Source: Propionispora sp. 2/2-37 (GTDB lineage Bacteria; Bacillota; Negativicutes; Propionisporales; Propionisporaceae). Taken from it: a stretch of DNA of 64,000 bases. Location of the stretch: the NCBI RefSeq assembly GCF_001298735.1, contig NZ_CYSP01000016.1:29642-93641 (forward strand), in the 5' to 3' direction. The notes beneath the pieces are model-generated. The model was not told the DNA's origin. It made no database searches and was given only the letters and a program-made list of their open reading frames with translations. The position numbers and the translations under genes are program-made. Of the stretch, positions 48,952 through 58,784 are shown one piece after another (position 1 is the first letter of the stretch; each line of letters begins with the position of its first letter).

Positions 48952-51705
48952 ATGAATAAGCAGCAACTAGCAGCTACAATATGGGAATCTGCAAACCAAA
49001 TGAGGTCAAAAATTGAGGCTAATGAATATAAGGATTTTATTCTCGGATTTATTTTCTACAAATATTTATCTGAGAAAGAGGTTGCCTTTTTTAGAAAAGA
49101 AAGATTAACCGATGCAGATATTGAAAAAGTTACCGAAGACGATGTTAAGTACGCAACTCATGTAAGAGAAAATTTGGGATATTTTATTGCATATGAAAAT
49201 CTTTTTTCAACCTGGCTTAAGAAAGGTAACGATTTTGACATATCGAATGTTAGGGATGCATTATCTGCTTTTGACCGAAACATTGATGATGTATATAAAA
49301 AAGTGTTTGAGAAAATTTTCAACACATTGCAGACAGGCTTATCTAAGCTTGGAGAAACTGCACAAGCACAAACAAAAGCTGTAAAAAGTCTTCTTAAATT
49401 GATAAGAAAAATTCCGATGGATGGAAAGCAAGATTATGATGTTCTTGGGTTTATTTACGAATATTTAATTAGTATGTTTGCTGCCAACGCAGGTAAAAAA
49501 GCAGGAGAATTCTACACTCCACATGAAGTTTCTGTTCTAATGTCAGAAATAATTGCAGAACATTTGAAAAATAGAAAGCAAATTAAGATATATGACCCTA
49601 CATCTGGATCGGGTTCGTTATTAATAAATATCGGTAACTCCGTTGCAAAATTTATAGAAGGAGAAAACAAGATAGATTATTATGCACAGGAACTTAAGGA
49701 AAATACTTATAACCTTACAAGAATGAACTTGGTTATGAGAGGCATTAGTCCTGCAAATATCAATGTAAGAAATGGTGATACGTTAGAGGATGACTGGCCG
49801 TTTTTTGAGGATACCGATAAAGACAAGACATACAAATTGATACGTGTGGATGCTGTTGTTTCGAATCCACCTTACTCTCAAAAGTGGGACCCTTCGAATA
49901 AAGAATTTGATGCTCGTTACAAAAACTATGGTATTGCACCAAAGAGTAAGGCTGATTATGCATTTTTATTGCATGAACTGTATCACCTAGAGGATGATGG
50001 TATCATGACAATCGTTCTTCCCCATGGTGTACTTTTTAGAGGTGGAGAAGAAGGTAAAATCAGAGAGAATCTTATAGAAAAGAATAACATAGATACCATT
50101 ATCGGATTACCACCAAATATTTTCTTTGGTACAGGTATTCCTACTATCATAATGGTCCTTAAAAGAAACCGCCCTACTTCAGACGTGTTGATTATTGATG
50201 CATCAAAAGGGTTTGAGAAAGCTGGAAAGAATAACAAATTGAGAGCCTGTGACATTAAAAAAATTGCTGACACTGTTAAGAGCAGAGAATCTATTGAAAA
50301 GTATGCTGCTCTTGTTTCTAAGGAAACCATCCGAGAAAACGGTTATAACCTTAATATCCCTCGTTATGTTAATTCCTTAGAACCTGCAGAAAGTTGGGAT
50401 ATTCATGCGACTATGTTTGGTGGAATCCCTGTAAAGGAAGTAGACCAACTATTTGAGTATTGGGAGACTTTCCCCGAACTCAAAGATGCAATTTTCGAGA
50501 AAATTTCTAATGAATACTTGGCTGTGAAATGCGATGATATTAAAGCGGCTATTACCTCTCATGAGTCATTGAAAAACTATAAGCAGGCATTCTCAAATGT
50601 ATTTAGTGGTTTTTATGAAGAACTTAAAAATGATTTGATTGAAGGAGTTCTTGATGTATCTGCTGAGCATGAGAAGGAAAAGGTAAGCAAGGATATTTTC
50701 GCAAGAATAGAAAATGTAAAACTTGCTGACAAGTATAAAGCGTATCAGATTCTTTCGGATAATTGGGATGTGATTTCTGCAGATTTGGAAATGATTCAGT
50801 CAGAAGGTTTTGAGGTTATCAATCAAGTGGATCCTAACATGGTTTTAAAGAAGAAAGAAGCTAACGATGAGGAGGTTCCAGAGGTACAAGATGGGTGGAA
50901 GGGTCATATACTGCCTTTTGATTTAGTTCAGAGAGAGATTCTTACTGAAGATTTAGAAGAACTTAAGGCAATAGAAAATAGATTAACTAAAATCACTTCT
51001 TTGTATGCTGAAATTATCGATTCGCTTGATGCAGAAGAAAGAGAAAGCAGTGTGTTGAATGACATTAACGATGCTTTTGTAGCAAAAGAAGTTAAGAGTT
51101 TTGTTGCAGAAACCCTAAGCGATGTGGAAAATGATGAAATTAAGGCATTAAGAGGATATCTAAGCCTTTCAAAGAAAAAAGAAAAACTAGATTATATAAA
51201 TAAATGTGATAAAGTTTCGTGGGATTTAATGGAACAAGGTTCTGATGGGACCTATAAGAAAGGCTCTGTTACTAGTAGAATATGCGAATTACAAAGAGAG
51301 TATGAATTTCCGGAAGATTCCTTTGAACAGAAAGTGATGATTGTATTTTCTCTTATGGAAGAAGAAAGCCAGGCTAAAAAAGATCTAAAACAGAAATCGG
51401 AAGCCCTTCATATTAAGACCAAAGAAATCATTGAAAATTTGGATGAGGAACAATCTTTGCGTTTATTGGAATTAAAATGGATAAAGCCATTAGTAGATTC
51501 TCTTTTTGCTATTCCAGATGAAATCATTGGAGAACTGATTAACAAAGTAATTCATCTAAACGACAAATATTGCACTACGTTTTCCGATATTGAAAATCAA
51601 ATCGAAAACACAAGTGAAATATTATCAAATATGATTGACGAGCTTGTTGGCAATGACTCTGATATTGAAGGATTAGCAGAATTGAAGAAGATTTTGGGGG
51701 TATAG
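48952..51705 (+). CDS. hsdM: Type I restriction-modification methyltransferase subunit HsdM
   Basis: The 917-residue protein opens with the HsdM N-terminal domain (QQLAATIWESANQMR, YKDFILGFIFYKYL) and carries the methylase motifs DPTSGSGSLL near 214 and the catalytic NPPY at about 305-308. The C-terminal ~350 residues form a long helical, coiled-coil-rich extension beyond the usual ~500-residue core, as in larger HsdM variants. It methylates adenine with HsdS and forms the restriction complex with HsdR. ATG follows the HTH stop closely. Confidence 0.94.
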   Translation: MNKQQLAATIWESANQMRSKIEANEYKDFILGFIFYKYLSEKEVAFFRKERLTDADIEKVTEDDVKYATHVRENLGYFIAYENLFSTWLKKGNDFDISNVRDALSAFDRNIDDVYKKVFEKIFNTLQTGLSKLGETAQAQTKAVKSLLKLIRKIPMDGKQDYDVLGFIYEYLISMFAANAGKKAGEFYTPHEVSVLMSEIIAEHLKNRKQIKIYDPTSGSGSLLINIGNSVAKFIEGENKIDYYAQELKENTYNLTRMNLVMRGISPANINVRNGDTLEDDWPFFEDTDKDKTYKLIRVDAVVSNPPYSQKWDPSNKEFDARYKNYGIAPKSKADYAFLLHELYHLEDDGIMTIVLPHGVLFRGGEEGKIRENLIEKNNIDTIIGLPPNIFFGTGIPTIIMVLKRNRPTSDVLIIDASKGFEKAGKNNKLRACDIKKIADTVKSRESIEKYAALVSKETIRENGYNLNIPRYVNSLEPAESWDIHATMFGGIPVKEVDQLFEYWETFPELKDAIFEKISNEYLAVKCDDIKAAITSHESLKNYKQAFSNVFSGFYEELKNDLIEGVLDVSAEHEKEKVSKDIFARIENVKLADKYKAYQILSDNWDVISADLEMIQSEGFEVINQVDPNMVLKKKEANDEEVPEVQDGWKGHILPFDLVQREILTEDLEELKAIENRLTKITSLYAEIIDSLDAEERESSVLNDINDAFVAKEVKSFVAETLSDVENDEIKALRGYLSLSKKKEKLDYINKCDKVSWDLMEQGSDGTYKKGSVTSRICELQREYEFPEDSFEQKVMIVFSLMEEESQAKKDLKQKSEALHIKTKEIIENLDEEQSLRLLELKWIKPLVDSLFAIPDEIIGELINKVIHLNDKYCTTFSDIENQIENTSEILSNMIDELVGNDSDIEGLAELKKILGV

Positions 51706-51707
51706 TG

Positions 51708-52973
51708 ATGGCTGAAAAAAGAAAAAAACCTGAAATTAGATTCGCAGGATATGAAACTGAGTGGATTGAAAAAAAGTTTGATGAGACATTTGATATGCTT
51801 TCTAACAATACATTATCCAGAGATGCGTTAAACTATGATGTGGGTGTGGCAAAAAACATTCATTATGGTGATGTGTTGGTTAAGTATGGAGAATATATTG
51901 ATGTAAATAATGAGCAACTCCCTTACATCGAGGATTCTACCGTTGCATCTAAGTTTATGAAATCATACTTGAAAGATGGAGATATTGTCATTGCGGACAC
52001 AGCAGAAGACGAGTCTGTAGGAAAATGTACAGAAGTAATTGGTATTGAAGATACTCCAGTCATTTCAGGGTTGCATACTATCCCTTGCCGTCCGAAACAG
52101 AAATATGCACCGAAGTATATGGGGTATTATCTGAATTCAAATGCGTATCATGATCGCTTATTACCTCTTATGCAGGGGGTAAAGGTTACATCGATTTCAA
52201 AAACTGGAATTAAAGATACCGATGTTATTATTTCCGGAGAATTTGAAGAGCAGGCAAAAATTGGTGACTTTTTATCTTCATTGGATGATATGATAGTTTT
52301 TGAAGTATCTAAGTTTAAAAAACTTACAATTGTAAAAAAATCCTTGATGGAAAAAATGTTCCCCCAAAAGGGTAGTAATACACCAGAGATTCGATTTAAT
52401 GGATTCACTGATCCTTGGGAAGAACGTAAGGTTGGAGAAATTCTTGTAGAGCGTAATGAACAATTACCCCAAAGCAATGAATACCCACTTATGGCTTTCA
52501 TTGCAAATGAAGGTGTTGCCCCTAAAGGTGATAGATACGATAGAAGTTTTCTTGTAAATGATAATGAAAATAAAGCGTACAAAAGAACAGAATTAGGAGA
52601 TTTTATTTATAGTTCAAATAATCTTGAAACAGGTTCTATTGGACTTAATAAGTATGGGAAAGCCTCGCTTTCACCAGTTTATAGCATTTTTGAACCAACG
52701 GAGAATACAGATTCAGATTTTATTGGGAGAATGCTTGTTAGAAAAGAATTTATAAATGAAATGGTAAAATGGAGACAGGGCGTTGTTTATGGTCAGTGGC
52801 GTATTCATGAATCAGATTTTTTAAGAATTGATGTCTTTGTTCCCAAAATAGAAGAGCAGAGGAAAATTGGAAGTTTTCTTGATAGCCTAGATAACCTTAT
52901 TACGTTTCATCAACGTAGGCTTGAAAAATTAAAAAATATTAAAGCGTCTTGTATGGAAAAAATGTTTGTTTAA
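51708..52973 (+). CDS. hsdS: Type I specificity subunit HsdS
   Basis: About 421 residues in two similar halves. Each target-recognition domain starts with a PEIRF motif (PEIRFAGYETEW near 10; PEIRFNGFTDPW near 225) and ends with EEQAKIGDFLSSLD or EEQRKIGSFLDSLD, followed by a helix ending MEKMF. This is the two-TRD, two-spacer HsdS layout that recognises a split DNA site. ATG 51708 overlaps the hsdM stop. No inverted repeats for phase variation were noticed. Confidence 0.93.
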   Translation: MAEKRKKPEIRFAGYETEWIEKKFDETFDMLSNNTLSRDALNYDVGVAKNIHYGDVLVKYGEYIDVNNEQLPYIEDSTVASKFMKSYLKDGDIVIADTAEDESVGKCTEVIGIEDTPVISGLHTIPCRPKQKYAPKYMGYYLNSNAYHDRLLPLMQGVKVTSISKTGIKDTDVIISGEFEEQAKIGDFLSSLDDMIVFEVSKFKKLTIVKKSLMEKMFPQKGSNTPEIRFNGFTDPWEERKVGEILVERNEQLPQSNEYPLMAFIANEGVAPKGDRYDRSFLVNDNENKAYKRTELGDFIYSSNNLETGSIGLNKYGKASLSPVYSIFEPTENTDSDFIGRMLVRKEFINEMVKWRQGVVYGQWRIHESDFLRIDVFVPKIEEQRKIGSFLDSLDNLITFHQRRLEKLKNIKASCMEKMFV

Positions 52974-52979
52974 GGGGGG

Positions 52980-55900
52980 ATGGAAGTGTATTTTGATAAA
53001 GAATCAGAGTTTGAAGAGGCTGTCATAAAAGCGTTGATAGAATGTGGTTGGGAATCAGAAGTAATTCGACATCCTTCAGAAAAAGATTTGATAAAGAACT
53101 GGGCTGACATTTTGTTTAATAACAATCGTCAAAAAGACCGCTTAAATGAATGCCCTTTGACAGATGGAGAAATGCAGCAGATTATGGATCAGATTAAGCT
53201 GCTGCAATCTCCTATCAAATTAAATGGCTTTATAAACGGAAAAAGTGTGTCTATTAAACGAGACAACCCAGATGACAAAGAGCATTTCGGTAAGGAGGTC
53301 AGTTTAAAAATCTATGACCGCCAAGAAATTGCTTATGGCGAAAGTAGATATCAAATAGTACAGCAACCACATTTCCCTACAAAGTCTCCTATTCTAAATA
53401 ATAGACGTGGAGATTTAATGCTTTTGATAAACGGTATGCCGGTTATTCATATCGAATTAAAGAAAAGTGGAATACCCGTTAGTGAAGCATATAATCAGAT
53501 TGAGAAATATTCTCACGAGGGTGTTTTTAGAGGATTGTTTTCATTAATACAGGTATTTGTTGCTATGCAACCGGAAGAAACCGTGTACTTTGCTAATCCT
53601 GGCGAAGGAGTGAAGTTTAACAAGGCGTTTTATTTCCATTGGGCTAATTTTAATAATCAACCAATCAATAAATGGGATGAAGTGATTGCGAAATTACTAA
53701 ACATTCCAATGGCTCATATGCTTATAGGATTTTACACTATTGCTGATACCGATGAAGGTGTATTGAAAGTAATGAGAAGTTATCAGTACTACGCAGCAAT
53801 TGGTATAGCTGATAAGGTGGCAAAAAAGAATTGGAAGGATAACAACCAATTAGGCGGTCACGTGTGGCATACAACCGGATCAGGAAAAACGATGACCAGT
53901 TTTAAATCTGCACAGTTGATTGCAAGTTCACACGATGCAGATAAGGTAATCTTTTTGGTAGATAGAAAGGAATTAGGTATACAATCATTAAAGGAATATA
54001 GGTCCTTTGCAAATGAAAGCGAATCGGTGCAAGCTACTGAGAATACCGATATACTGATTTCTAAGTTGAAGAGTGATGATTTAGATAATACTCTAATTGT
54101 AACTTCAATTCAAAAGTTAAGCAATATTTCTGAAGAGGAGCAGGAACTAAACGAAGCTGATTTAAAGATAATCCAATCTAAGCGAATTGCAATTATTATT
54201 GACGAATGTCATCGTTCCACTTTTGGTGAAATGCTAACTATTATTAAGAAAACATTTAAGCATTCAATAATTTTTGGCTTTACCGGTACGCCTATTCAGG
54301 ATGTAAACATTAAAAAGGATAGCACAACTCCAACAATATTTGGTGATGAAATACATCGTTATACATTAGCAGACGGCATTAGAGATAAAAATGTTTTAGG
54401 ATTTGACCCGTATATGGTAAAAATCTATGATGACTCTGACTTGAGGCAAGAAGTTGCTCTTCATAAGGCCAAAGCAGATACAGTGGAAGAAGTTATTGGC
54501 GACCCCCAAAAAGAAAAGATGTTCTACAAGTACATGGATTCTTCACAGATCAAAATGTATGGAGAACAAGTTGATGGAAAATGGGTTGCAGGTATTGAAG
54601 ATTTCATACCAAATGAGCAATATAAAACACCTAAATACCGGAATGGCGTAATAACAGATATTAAGAAAAAATGGACTGTTTATAGTCGAGGAAGAAAGTT
54701 CCATGCGATATTTGCTACAAGCAGTATTCCTGAGGCCGTTGCTTACTATCGACTAATGAAAGCAGAAATGCCTAATTTGTCTATTACAGCAATGTTTGAC
54801 CCTAGTATAGATAATGAAGGTGGTGGCTCTTTAGAAAAAGAGGATGGAATTGTTGAAATGCTGGAAGACTATAATGCCAAGTTTTCACAGTCTTTTACTA
54901 TTCCGTTATATGATAAATTTAGAAAAGATGTTAGCTTAAGATTGGCTCATAAAAAACCTTACGATCGTATTACCCAGGATGAACAAATTGATATTCTGAT
55001 TGTTGTAAACCAGATGCTAACCGGGTTCGATTCTAAATGGGTTAATACACTATATTTAGATAAGGTAATGGAATTTGAAAATCTAATTCAAGCATTTTCA
55101 AGAACCAATCGATTGTTCAATATTGCAGAAAAGCCTTTCGGCATTATCAAGTATTACAGACGTCCTAATACTATGGAGAAAAACATAGAGGCTGCAGTTA
55201 AGGCTTATTCAGGAGATATTCCGACCGGTCTGTTTGTTGATAAATTGCCAAACAACCTAAGACAAATGAATAGTCTGTTTGATGAAATAGAACTGCTATT
55301 CAAAAACGCAGGAATTAACGATTTTGAAAGATTACCAGATGAGTCTTCGGTAAAAGCTAAATTTGCAAAGCAGTTTAAGCAGTTTTCTACACATTTAGAG
55401 GCAGCAACAATACAAGGCTTTATTTGGAGTCAAAATACATATACCGATGAAAACGGCTTAAGTATCGTAATGCATTTAGATGAAATGACATACCTCATCC
55501 TTCTTGCTAGATATAAGGAACTAGCTAAAGGCGGTGGAGGTGGACGTGGTGGAGATGTTCCATACGAAATCGATACACACATTACGGAATACGATACTGA
55601 AAAAATCGATGCAGACTATATGAACTCTCGATTTGAAAAATTCCTCAAGTTGATACAAAGTGAGTATGATGCGGATTCTTTGGAGAAGACCCTGAAAGAA
55701 CTGCATAAATCATTTTCAATGCTATCTCAAGAAGAGCAAAAATATGCCAACATTTTTATCCACGATATTGAAGCAGGGAATATTAATATTATTCCGGGTA
55801 AATCGTTTAGAGAGTATATCTCGGAAATGATGAAAAATGCGGAAAATGATAGAATTAAGCGTGTTGTAAAAAGACTTGGTTGCTATGAAAAACTTCTTCG

Positions 55901-56954
55901 TGAAATGCTAGAAAGAAAAGTCACAAAAGAAACCATAGAGGCTCATGGGAAATTTGAAGAATTAAAGACCACTGTAGACAAAGAAAAAGCAAGGACATTT
56001 TTTGTTTTTATAGAGGGAGATAATTATCAAGAATCTAGACTTGCAATGTATATTGAGCAATATTTGAGACAATTTCTTTTGAGTGGTGGACAGGATCCTT
56101 ATGATTATCTTTATTCTAATGTTGAACATAACGAAGTAATAAGAGAGAAAGATGAAAGCAAAGATTATACTAGTGTTGGGATTACTTTAACAGAAGAAAA
56201 AATGGCAGGAAAATCTACCGTATCCTCTGTAAAAAGTGCGACATTGAATAATTGGTATTCAGAGAGTAAGGCATTAGCTTGTATGTTAGAAACAGATTGT
56301 TTCGCTTATGTAGAAAACAAGCTATGCATCTACAATAATAAATATATTCAGCGTGACGATAATGGAAGAATGCTCCTTACGAAGTATGCAAAGGAACATG
56401 AAGAAGAATGTTTCCTTCAATTTGTAATTGACAATGAAACTGGAGAATTACATTATGTAACTCTGCCTGCAGCTTTGGCAAGTAAATCCTTCAATTATTA
56501 TGATGAAATAGATGAAGATTTGCTTACACAATATGGACTTGTGAACGAGATATCACAAGAAATGTTGGTAGCCATAAATGGGCTTGATTTCGGTGATGCA
56601 CTTACTAAATTAATGAGCAAGAATATATGTAGTTATTCTGTAAGATTATTGAGATCTACTACGGGCTTAGATAATAATACTATTAGTAACCTAAGAAAGG
56701 GAGCAAACCTCACAAAACTTAATGTTATTTCTACGTGTTTGGGTATACATATTCCATTTCGCGTTAGTAACAAGATGCTGCAACTTGCTGAGTTATCTTT
56801 AAACTCTGAATTGCCGGGGAAAAAAGGCGCAGAAAATAGTATATATGATTCCCTTCTACATTTGAAATGGGCAACTGATTATGATGATGTCTATGAAGAA
56901 TTGAAGGATCAAAGCTATGATTACTTGATTCACCAGCCCCCAGTGAAAAAATAA
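52980..56954 (+). CDS. hsdR: Type I restriction endonuclease HsdR with C-terminal HTH-like region
   Basis: The 1324-residue protein has the N-terminal PD-D/ExK nuclease (RRGDLMLLINGMPVIHIELKK near 140-160), Walker A TTGSGKT at about 298-304, DECH at about 408-411, FGFTGTP near 432 and a late helicase motif QAFSRTNR near 706, then a long helical C-terminus. Near residues 1220-1270 the segment STTGLDNNTISNLRKGANL reads like an XRE-type HTH, unusual for HsdR. It translocates and cuts unmodified DNA. A terminator follows. Confidence 0.93.
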   Translation: MEVYFDKESEFEEAVIKALIECGWESEVIRHPSEKDLIKNWADILFNNNRQKDRLNECPLTDGEMQQIMDQIKLLQSPIKLNGFINGKSVSIKRDNPDDKEHFGKEVSLKIYDRQEIAYGESRYQIVQQPHFPTKSPILNNRRGDLMLLINGMPVIHIELKKSGIPVSEAYNQIEKYSHEGVFRGLFSLIQVFVAMQPEETVYFANPGEGVKFNKAFYFHWANFNNQPINKWDEVIAKLLNIPMAHMLIGFYTIADTDEGVLKVMRSYQYYAAIGIADKVAKKNWKDNNQLGGHVWHTTGSGKTMTSFKSAQLIASSHDADKVIFLVDRKELGIQSLKEYRSFANESESVQATENTDILISKLKSDDLDNTLIVTSIQKLSNISEEEQELNEADLKIIQSKRIAIIIDECHRSTFGEMLTIIKKTFKHSIIFGFTGTPIQDVNIKKDSTTPTIFGDEIHRYTLADGIRDKNVLGFDPYMVKIYDDSDLRQEVALHKAKADTVEEVIGDPQKEKMFYKYMDSSQIKMYGEQVDGKWVAGIEDFIPNEQYKTPKYRNGVITDIKKKWTVYSRGRKFHAIFATSSIPEAVAYYRLMKAEMPNLSITAMFDPSIDNEGGGSLEKEDGIVEMLEDYNAKFSQSFTIPLYDKFRKDVSLRLAHKKPYDRITQDEQIDILIVVNQMLTGFDSKWVNTLYLDKVMEFENLIQAFSRTNRLFNIAEKPFGIIKYYRRPNTMEKNIEAAVKAYSGDIPTGLFVDKLPNNLRQMNSLFDEIELLFKNAGINDFERLPDESSVKAKFAKQFKQFSTHLEAATIQGFIWSQNTYTDENGLSIVMHLDEMTYLILLARYKELAKGGGGGRGGDVPYEIDTHITEYDTEKIDADYMNSRFEKFLKLIQSEYDADSLEKTLKELHKSFSMLSQEEQKYANIFIHDIEAGNINIIPGKSFREYISEMMKNAENDRIKRVVKRLGCYEKLLREMLERKVTKETIEAHGKFEELKTTVDKEKARTFFVFIEGDNYQESRLAMYIEQYLRQFLLSGGQDPYDYLYSNVEHNEVIREKDESKDYTSVGITLTEEKMAGKSTVSSVKSATLNNWYSESKALACMLETDCFAYVENKLCIYNNKYIQRDDNGRMLLTKYAKEHEEECFLQFVIDNETGELHYVTLPAALASKSFNYYDEIDEDLLTQYGLVNEISQEMLVAINGLDFGDALTKLMSKNICSYSVRLLRSTTGLDNNTISNLRKGANLTKLNVISTCLGIHIPFRVSNKMLQLAELSLNSELPGKKGAENSIYDSLLHLKWATDYDDVYEELKDQSYDYLIHQPPVKK

Positions 56955-56971
56955 ATATATTAAAAAATAGG

Positions 56972-57003
56972 TCAGACTTCAACGAAGTCTGGTCTTTTTT
57001 TTT
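56972..57003 (+). terminator. Terminator of the type I restriction operon
   Basis: CAGACTTC aac GAAGTCTG is followed by GTCTTTTTTTTT, a textbook intrinsic terminator 18 bases after the hsdR stop. Confidence 0.85.
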
Positions 57004-57019
57004 GCTCAAAAATATTTTT

Positions 57020-57133
57020 GTTGAACTTTCTTCAACGGATATTAACGGTATAATGGGCAATTTTCATGTAATTTGAAAGTTTATACGGATAAAAGCAGTA
57101 AATAACGTTTTTTGCTGTTGAAGTTTGTTCAAC
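57020..57133 (+). promoter_or_regulatory. Paired palindromic operators upstream of the second phage element
   Basis: GTTGAA-N5-TTCAAC occurs at 57020-57036 and again at 57117-57133, with GG directly after each. A TATAAT at 57049-57054 lies between them. Two matching palindromes about 97 bases apart around a promoter fit a repressor control region. The repressor is not identified in the window. Confidence 0.5.
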
Positions 57134-57221
57134 GGGCAAAAAAAGTAAAAGTATTATCATTACCATATCAGGAGACAACCTCCTGAAAACAATAAATCTC
57201 AATGTCCAAGTGCGCATTAGG

Positions 57222-57353
57222 ACGGCGGGATGCATAAGAGTTCTGAACATGGCAATACGGCCATGTTAGGAATGAAGATGCACCCACCGTGATTTCGTGC
57301 GCCCTTTTGAGGACAAGCGGAGTCTGTGGACATCTTCACCACAGGCTCTTTTT
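57222..57353 (+). ncRNA. Structured leader RNA with terminator hairpin
   Basis: An outer helix pairs 57222-57235 with 57278-57290 (about 12 pairs, one bulged A, one mismatch). After a purine internal loop an inner helix pairs 57240-57252 with 57261-57273 (13 pairs including wobble) and closes on an 8-base loop. Then a stem at 57320-57348 (GAGTCTGTGG with its complement) runs into TTTTTG. The whole lies just upstream of the first gene of a phage-like operon, so it may be an attenuator or a free small RNA. I cannot match it to a known class. Confidence 0.55.
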
Positions 57354-57393
57354 GTATTCCGCCGCCCAATGCCGGGACGGAAAGGAATACTTA

Positions 57394-57942
57394 ATGAAGA
57401 TTCGAGTTCTGTATGAAGAGAACATCAAAAACGGCCACAAGTTCTACACCACAATTGATATCCCTGATGGTGATTACAGCCTCATGCTGGATATTGACTA
57501 TGAGCAACGTCTTGCAGAGGCAAAGCCAGAAAAGAAGGCTGAAGTTAAGCGTTGTGAGACTGTACAGGAAATGTTAGACCTTATGAACAGTAAGGAATAC
57601 AACAACTGGCGCAGATTTCATAGGCATCTCGGTAAACCGAATACCCCTTTTCGTAAAGATGATGAAGCTGAAGATGAAACGGATGTAATGGACACCATTG
57701 CAGATGATTCACAGGAAACCGAGAGGAATCTCAACTATGAATATGAGGATATCTGCAGCAAAATCCGTCAAGCTCTCACTAAAAAACCAGAATGGGCGGA
57801 TGCTTTTATCGCAGTACGCATTGATGGTATGTCAATCCGTGACTATGCCAGTTCTATCGGTGCTGACGAGAACAACATCACGCAGAAGTTAAAGCGAGCA
57901 ACAAAAAAACTTAAAGAATTTTTTGAAAACCATCAGATTTGA
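57394..57942 (+). CDS. Sigma-70-like phage regulator
   Basis: About 182 residues. The N-terminal half is an acidic domain of unknown fold; the C-terminal ~60 residues form a sigma region 4-like HTH (WADAFIAVRIDGMSIRDYAS, with DYASSIGADENNITQKLKRATKKL as recognition part; shown segments are about 135-175). ATG 57394 follows AAAGGAA. It opens the second phage-like operon and probably activates transcription. An alternative reading is an HTH antiterminator-like factor. Confidence 0.65.
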   Translation: MKIRVLYEENIKNGHKFYTTIDIPDGDYSLMLDIDYEQRLAEAKPEKKAEVKRCETVQEMLDLMNSKEYNNWRRFHRHLGKPNTPFRKDDEAEDETDVMDTIADDSQETERNLNYEYEDICSKIRQALTKKPEWADAFIAVRIDGMSIRDYASSIGADENNITQKLKRATKKLKEFFENHQI

Positions 57943-58006
57943 CCTTCTCCTATGGCTACCAGGTAGGAGGTCAAGACCTCCAAAAAATTATAAGGAGGTA
58001 ATTCTA

Positions 58007-58783
58007 ATGGAATTACAAATTTACAAAAATGCAGAGTTTGGTTCTGTACGCACTACAACTATTGGTGGGCAACCGTATTTTGTCGGCAAGGATGTAGCAG
58101 ATATTCTTGGCTATACAAATCCACAGAAGGCATTAAGGGATCATGTTGATGAAGAGGACAAAACGCTGAACGAATCGTTCACCGTCAACGGTACAATGGC
58201 AATCCTTATCAACGAATCCGGTCTTTACAGTCTTATCCTCTCAAGCAAGATGCCAAATGCTAAAAAGTTCAAGCGTTGGGTTACAAATGAGGTGCTCCCT
58301 GCTATTCGCAAGCATGGTATCTATGCAACAGACGATTTAATTGCAAATCCCGACCTTGCTATTGCTGCATTTACTGCTCTTAAAGAAGAACGTGAAAGAA
58401 ATAAAACCCTTACGGCAGCAGTTGCAGTTCAACAGCAGCAGATTGCTGAGATGAAACCAAAAGCTACTTATTACGATGTGGTTCTCAAATGTAAGGATGC
58501 CGTAAACATCTCTGTTATCGCCAAAGACTACGGCTGGAGCGGTATTCGCATGAATGAGTATCTCCATGATAAGGGCATTCAGTTTAAGCAAGGTGATACC
58601 TGGCTTTTGTATCAAAAACACGCAGACAAAGGTTATACGAGAACCAATACCCATGTTTATGAAGATAGTAATGGATTTGAACATACCAAGGTTCACACAA
58701 AGTGGACGCAAAAAGGCAGACTCTTTATCTATGAACTGCTAAAGGCAGACGGTATCTATCCGCAAATTGAGATGGAGGTGTGA
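58007..58783 (+). CDS. Phage antirepressor (BRO-N plus KilA-C)
   Basis: About 258 residues. The N-terminal BRO domain shows GGQPYFVGKDVADILGYTNP near 20-40 and RWVTNEVLPAIRKHGIY near 89-105. The C-terminal KilAC domain has SVIAKDYGWSGIRMNEYL near 168. This is the standard antirepressor layout that binds repressors or DNA to favour lytic growth. A perfect TAAGGAGG precedes ATG 58007. A perfect 7-bp palindrome (GGAGGTC aa GACCTCC, 57966-57981) lies upstream and could occlude or regulate expression. Confidence 0.92.
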   Translation: MELQIYKNAEFGSVRTTTIGGQPYFVGKDVADILGYTNPQKALRDHVDEEDKTLNESFTVNGTMAILINESGLYSLILSSKMPNAKKFKRWVTNEVLPAIRKHGIYATDDLIANPDLAIAAFTALKEERERNKTLTAAVAVQQQQIAEMKPKATYYDVVLKCKDAVNISVIAKDYGWSGIRMNEYLHDKGIQFKQGDTWLLYQKHADKGYTRTNTHVYEDSNGFEHTKVHTKWTQKGRLFIYELLKADGIYPQIEMEV

Positions 58784-58784
58784 T

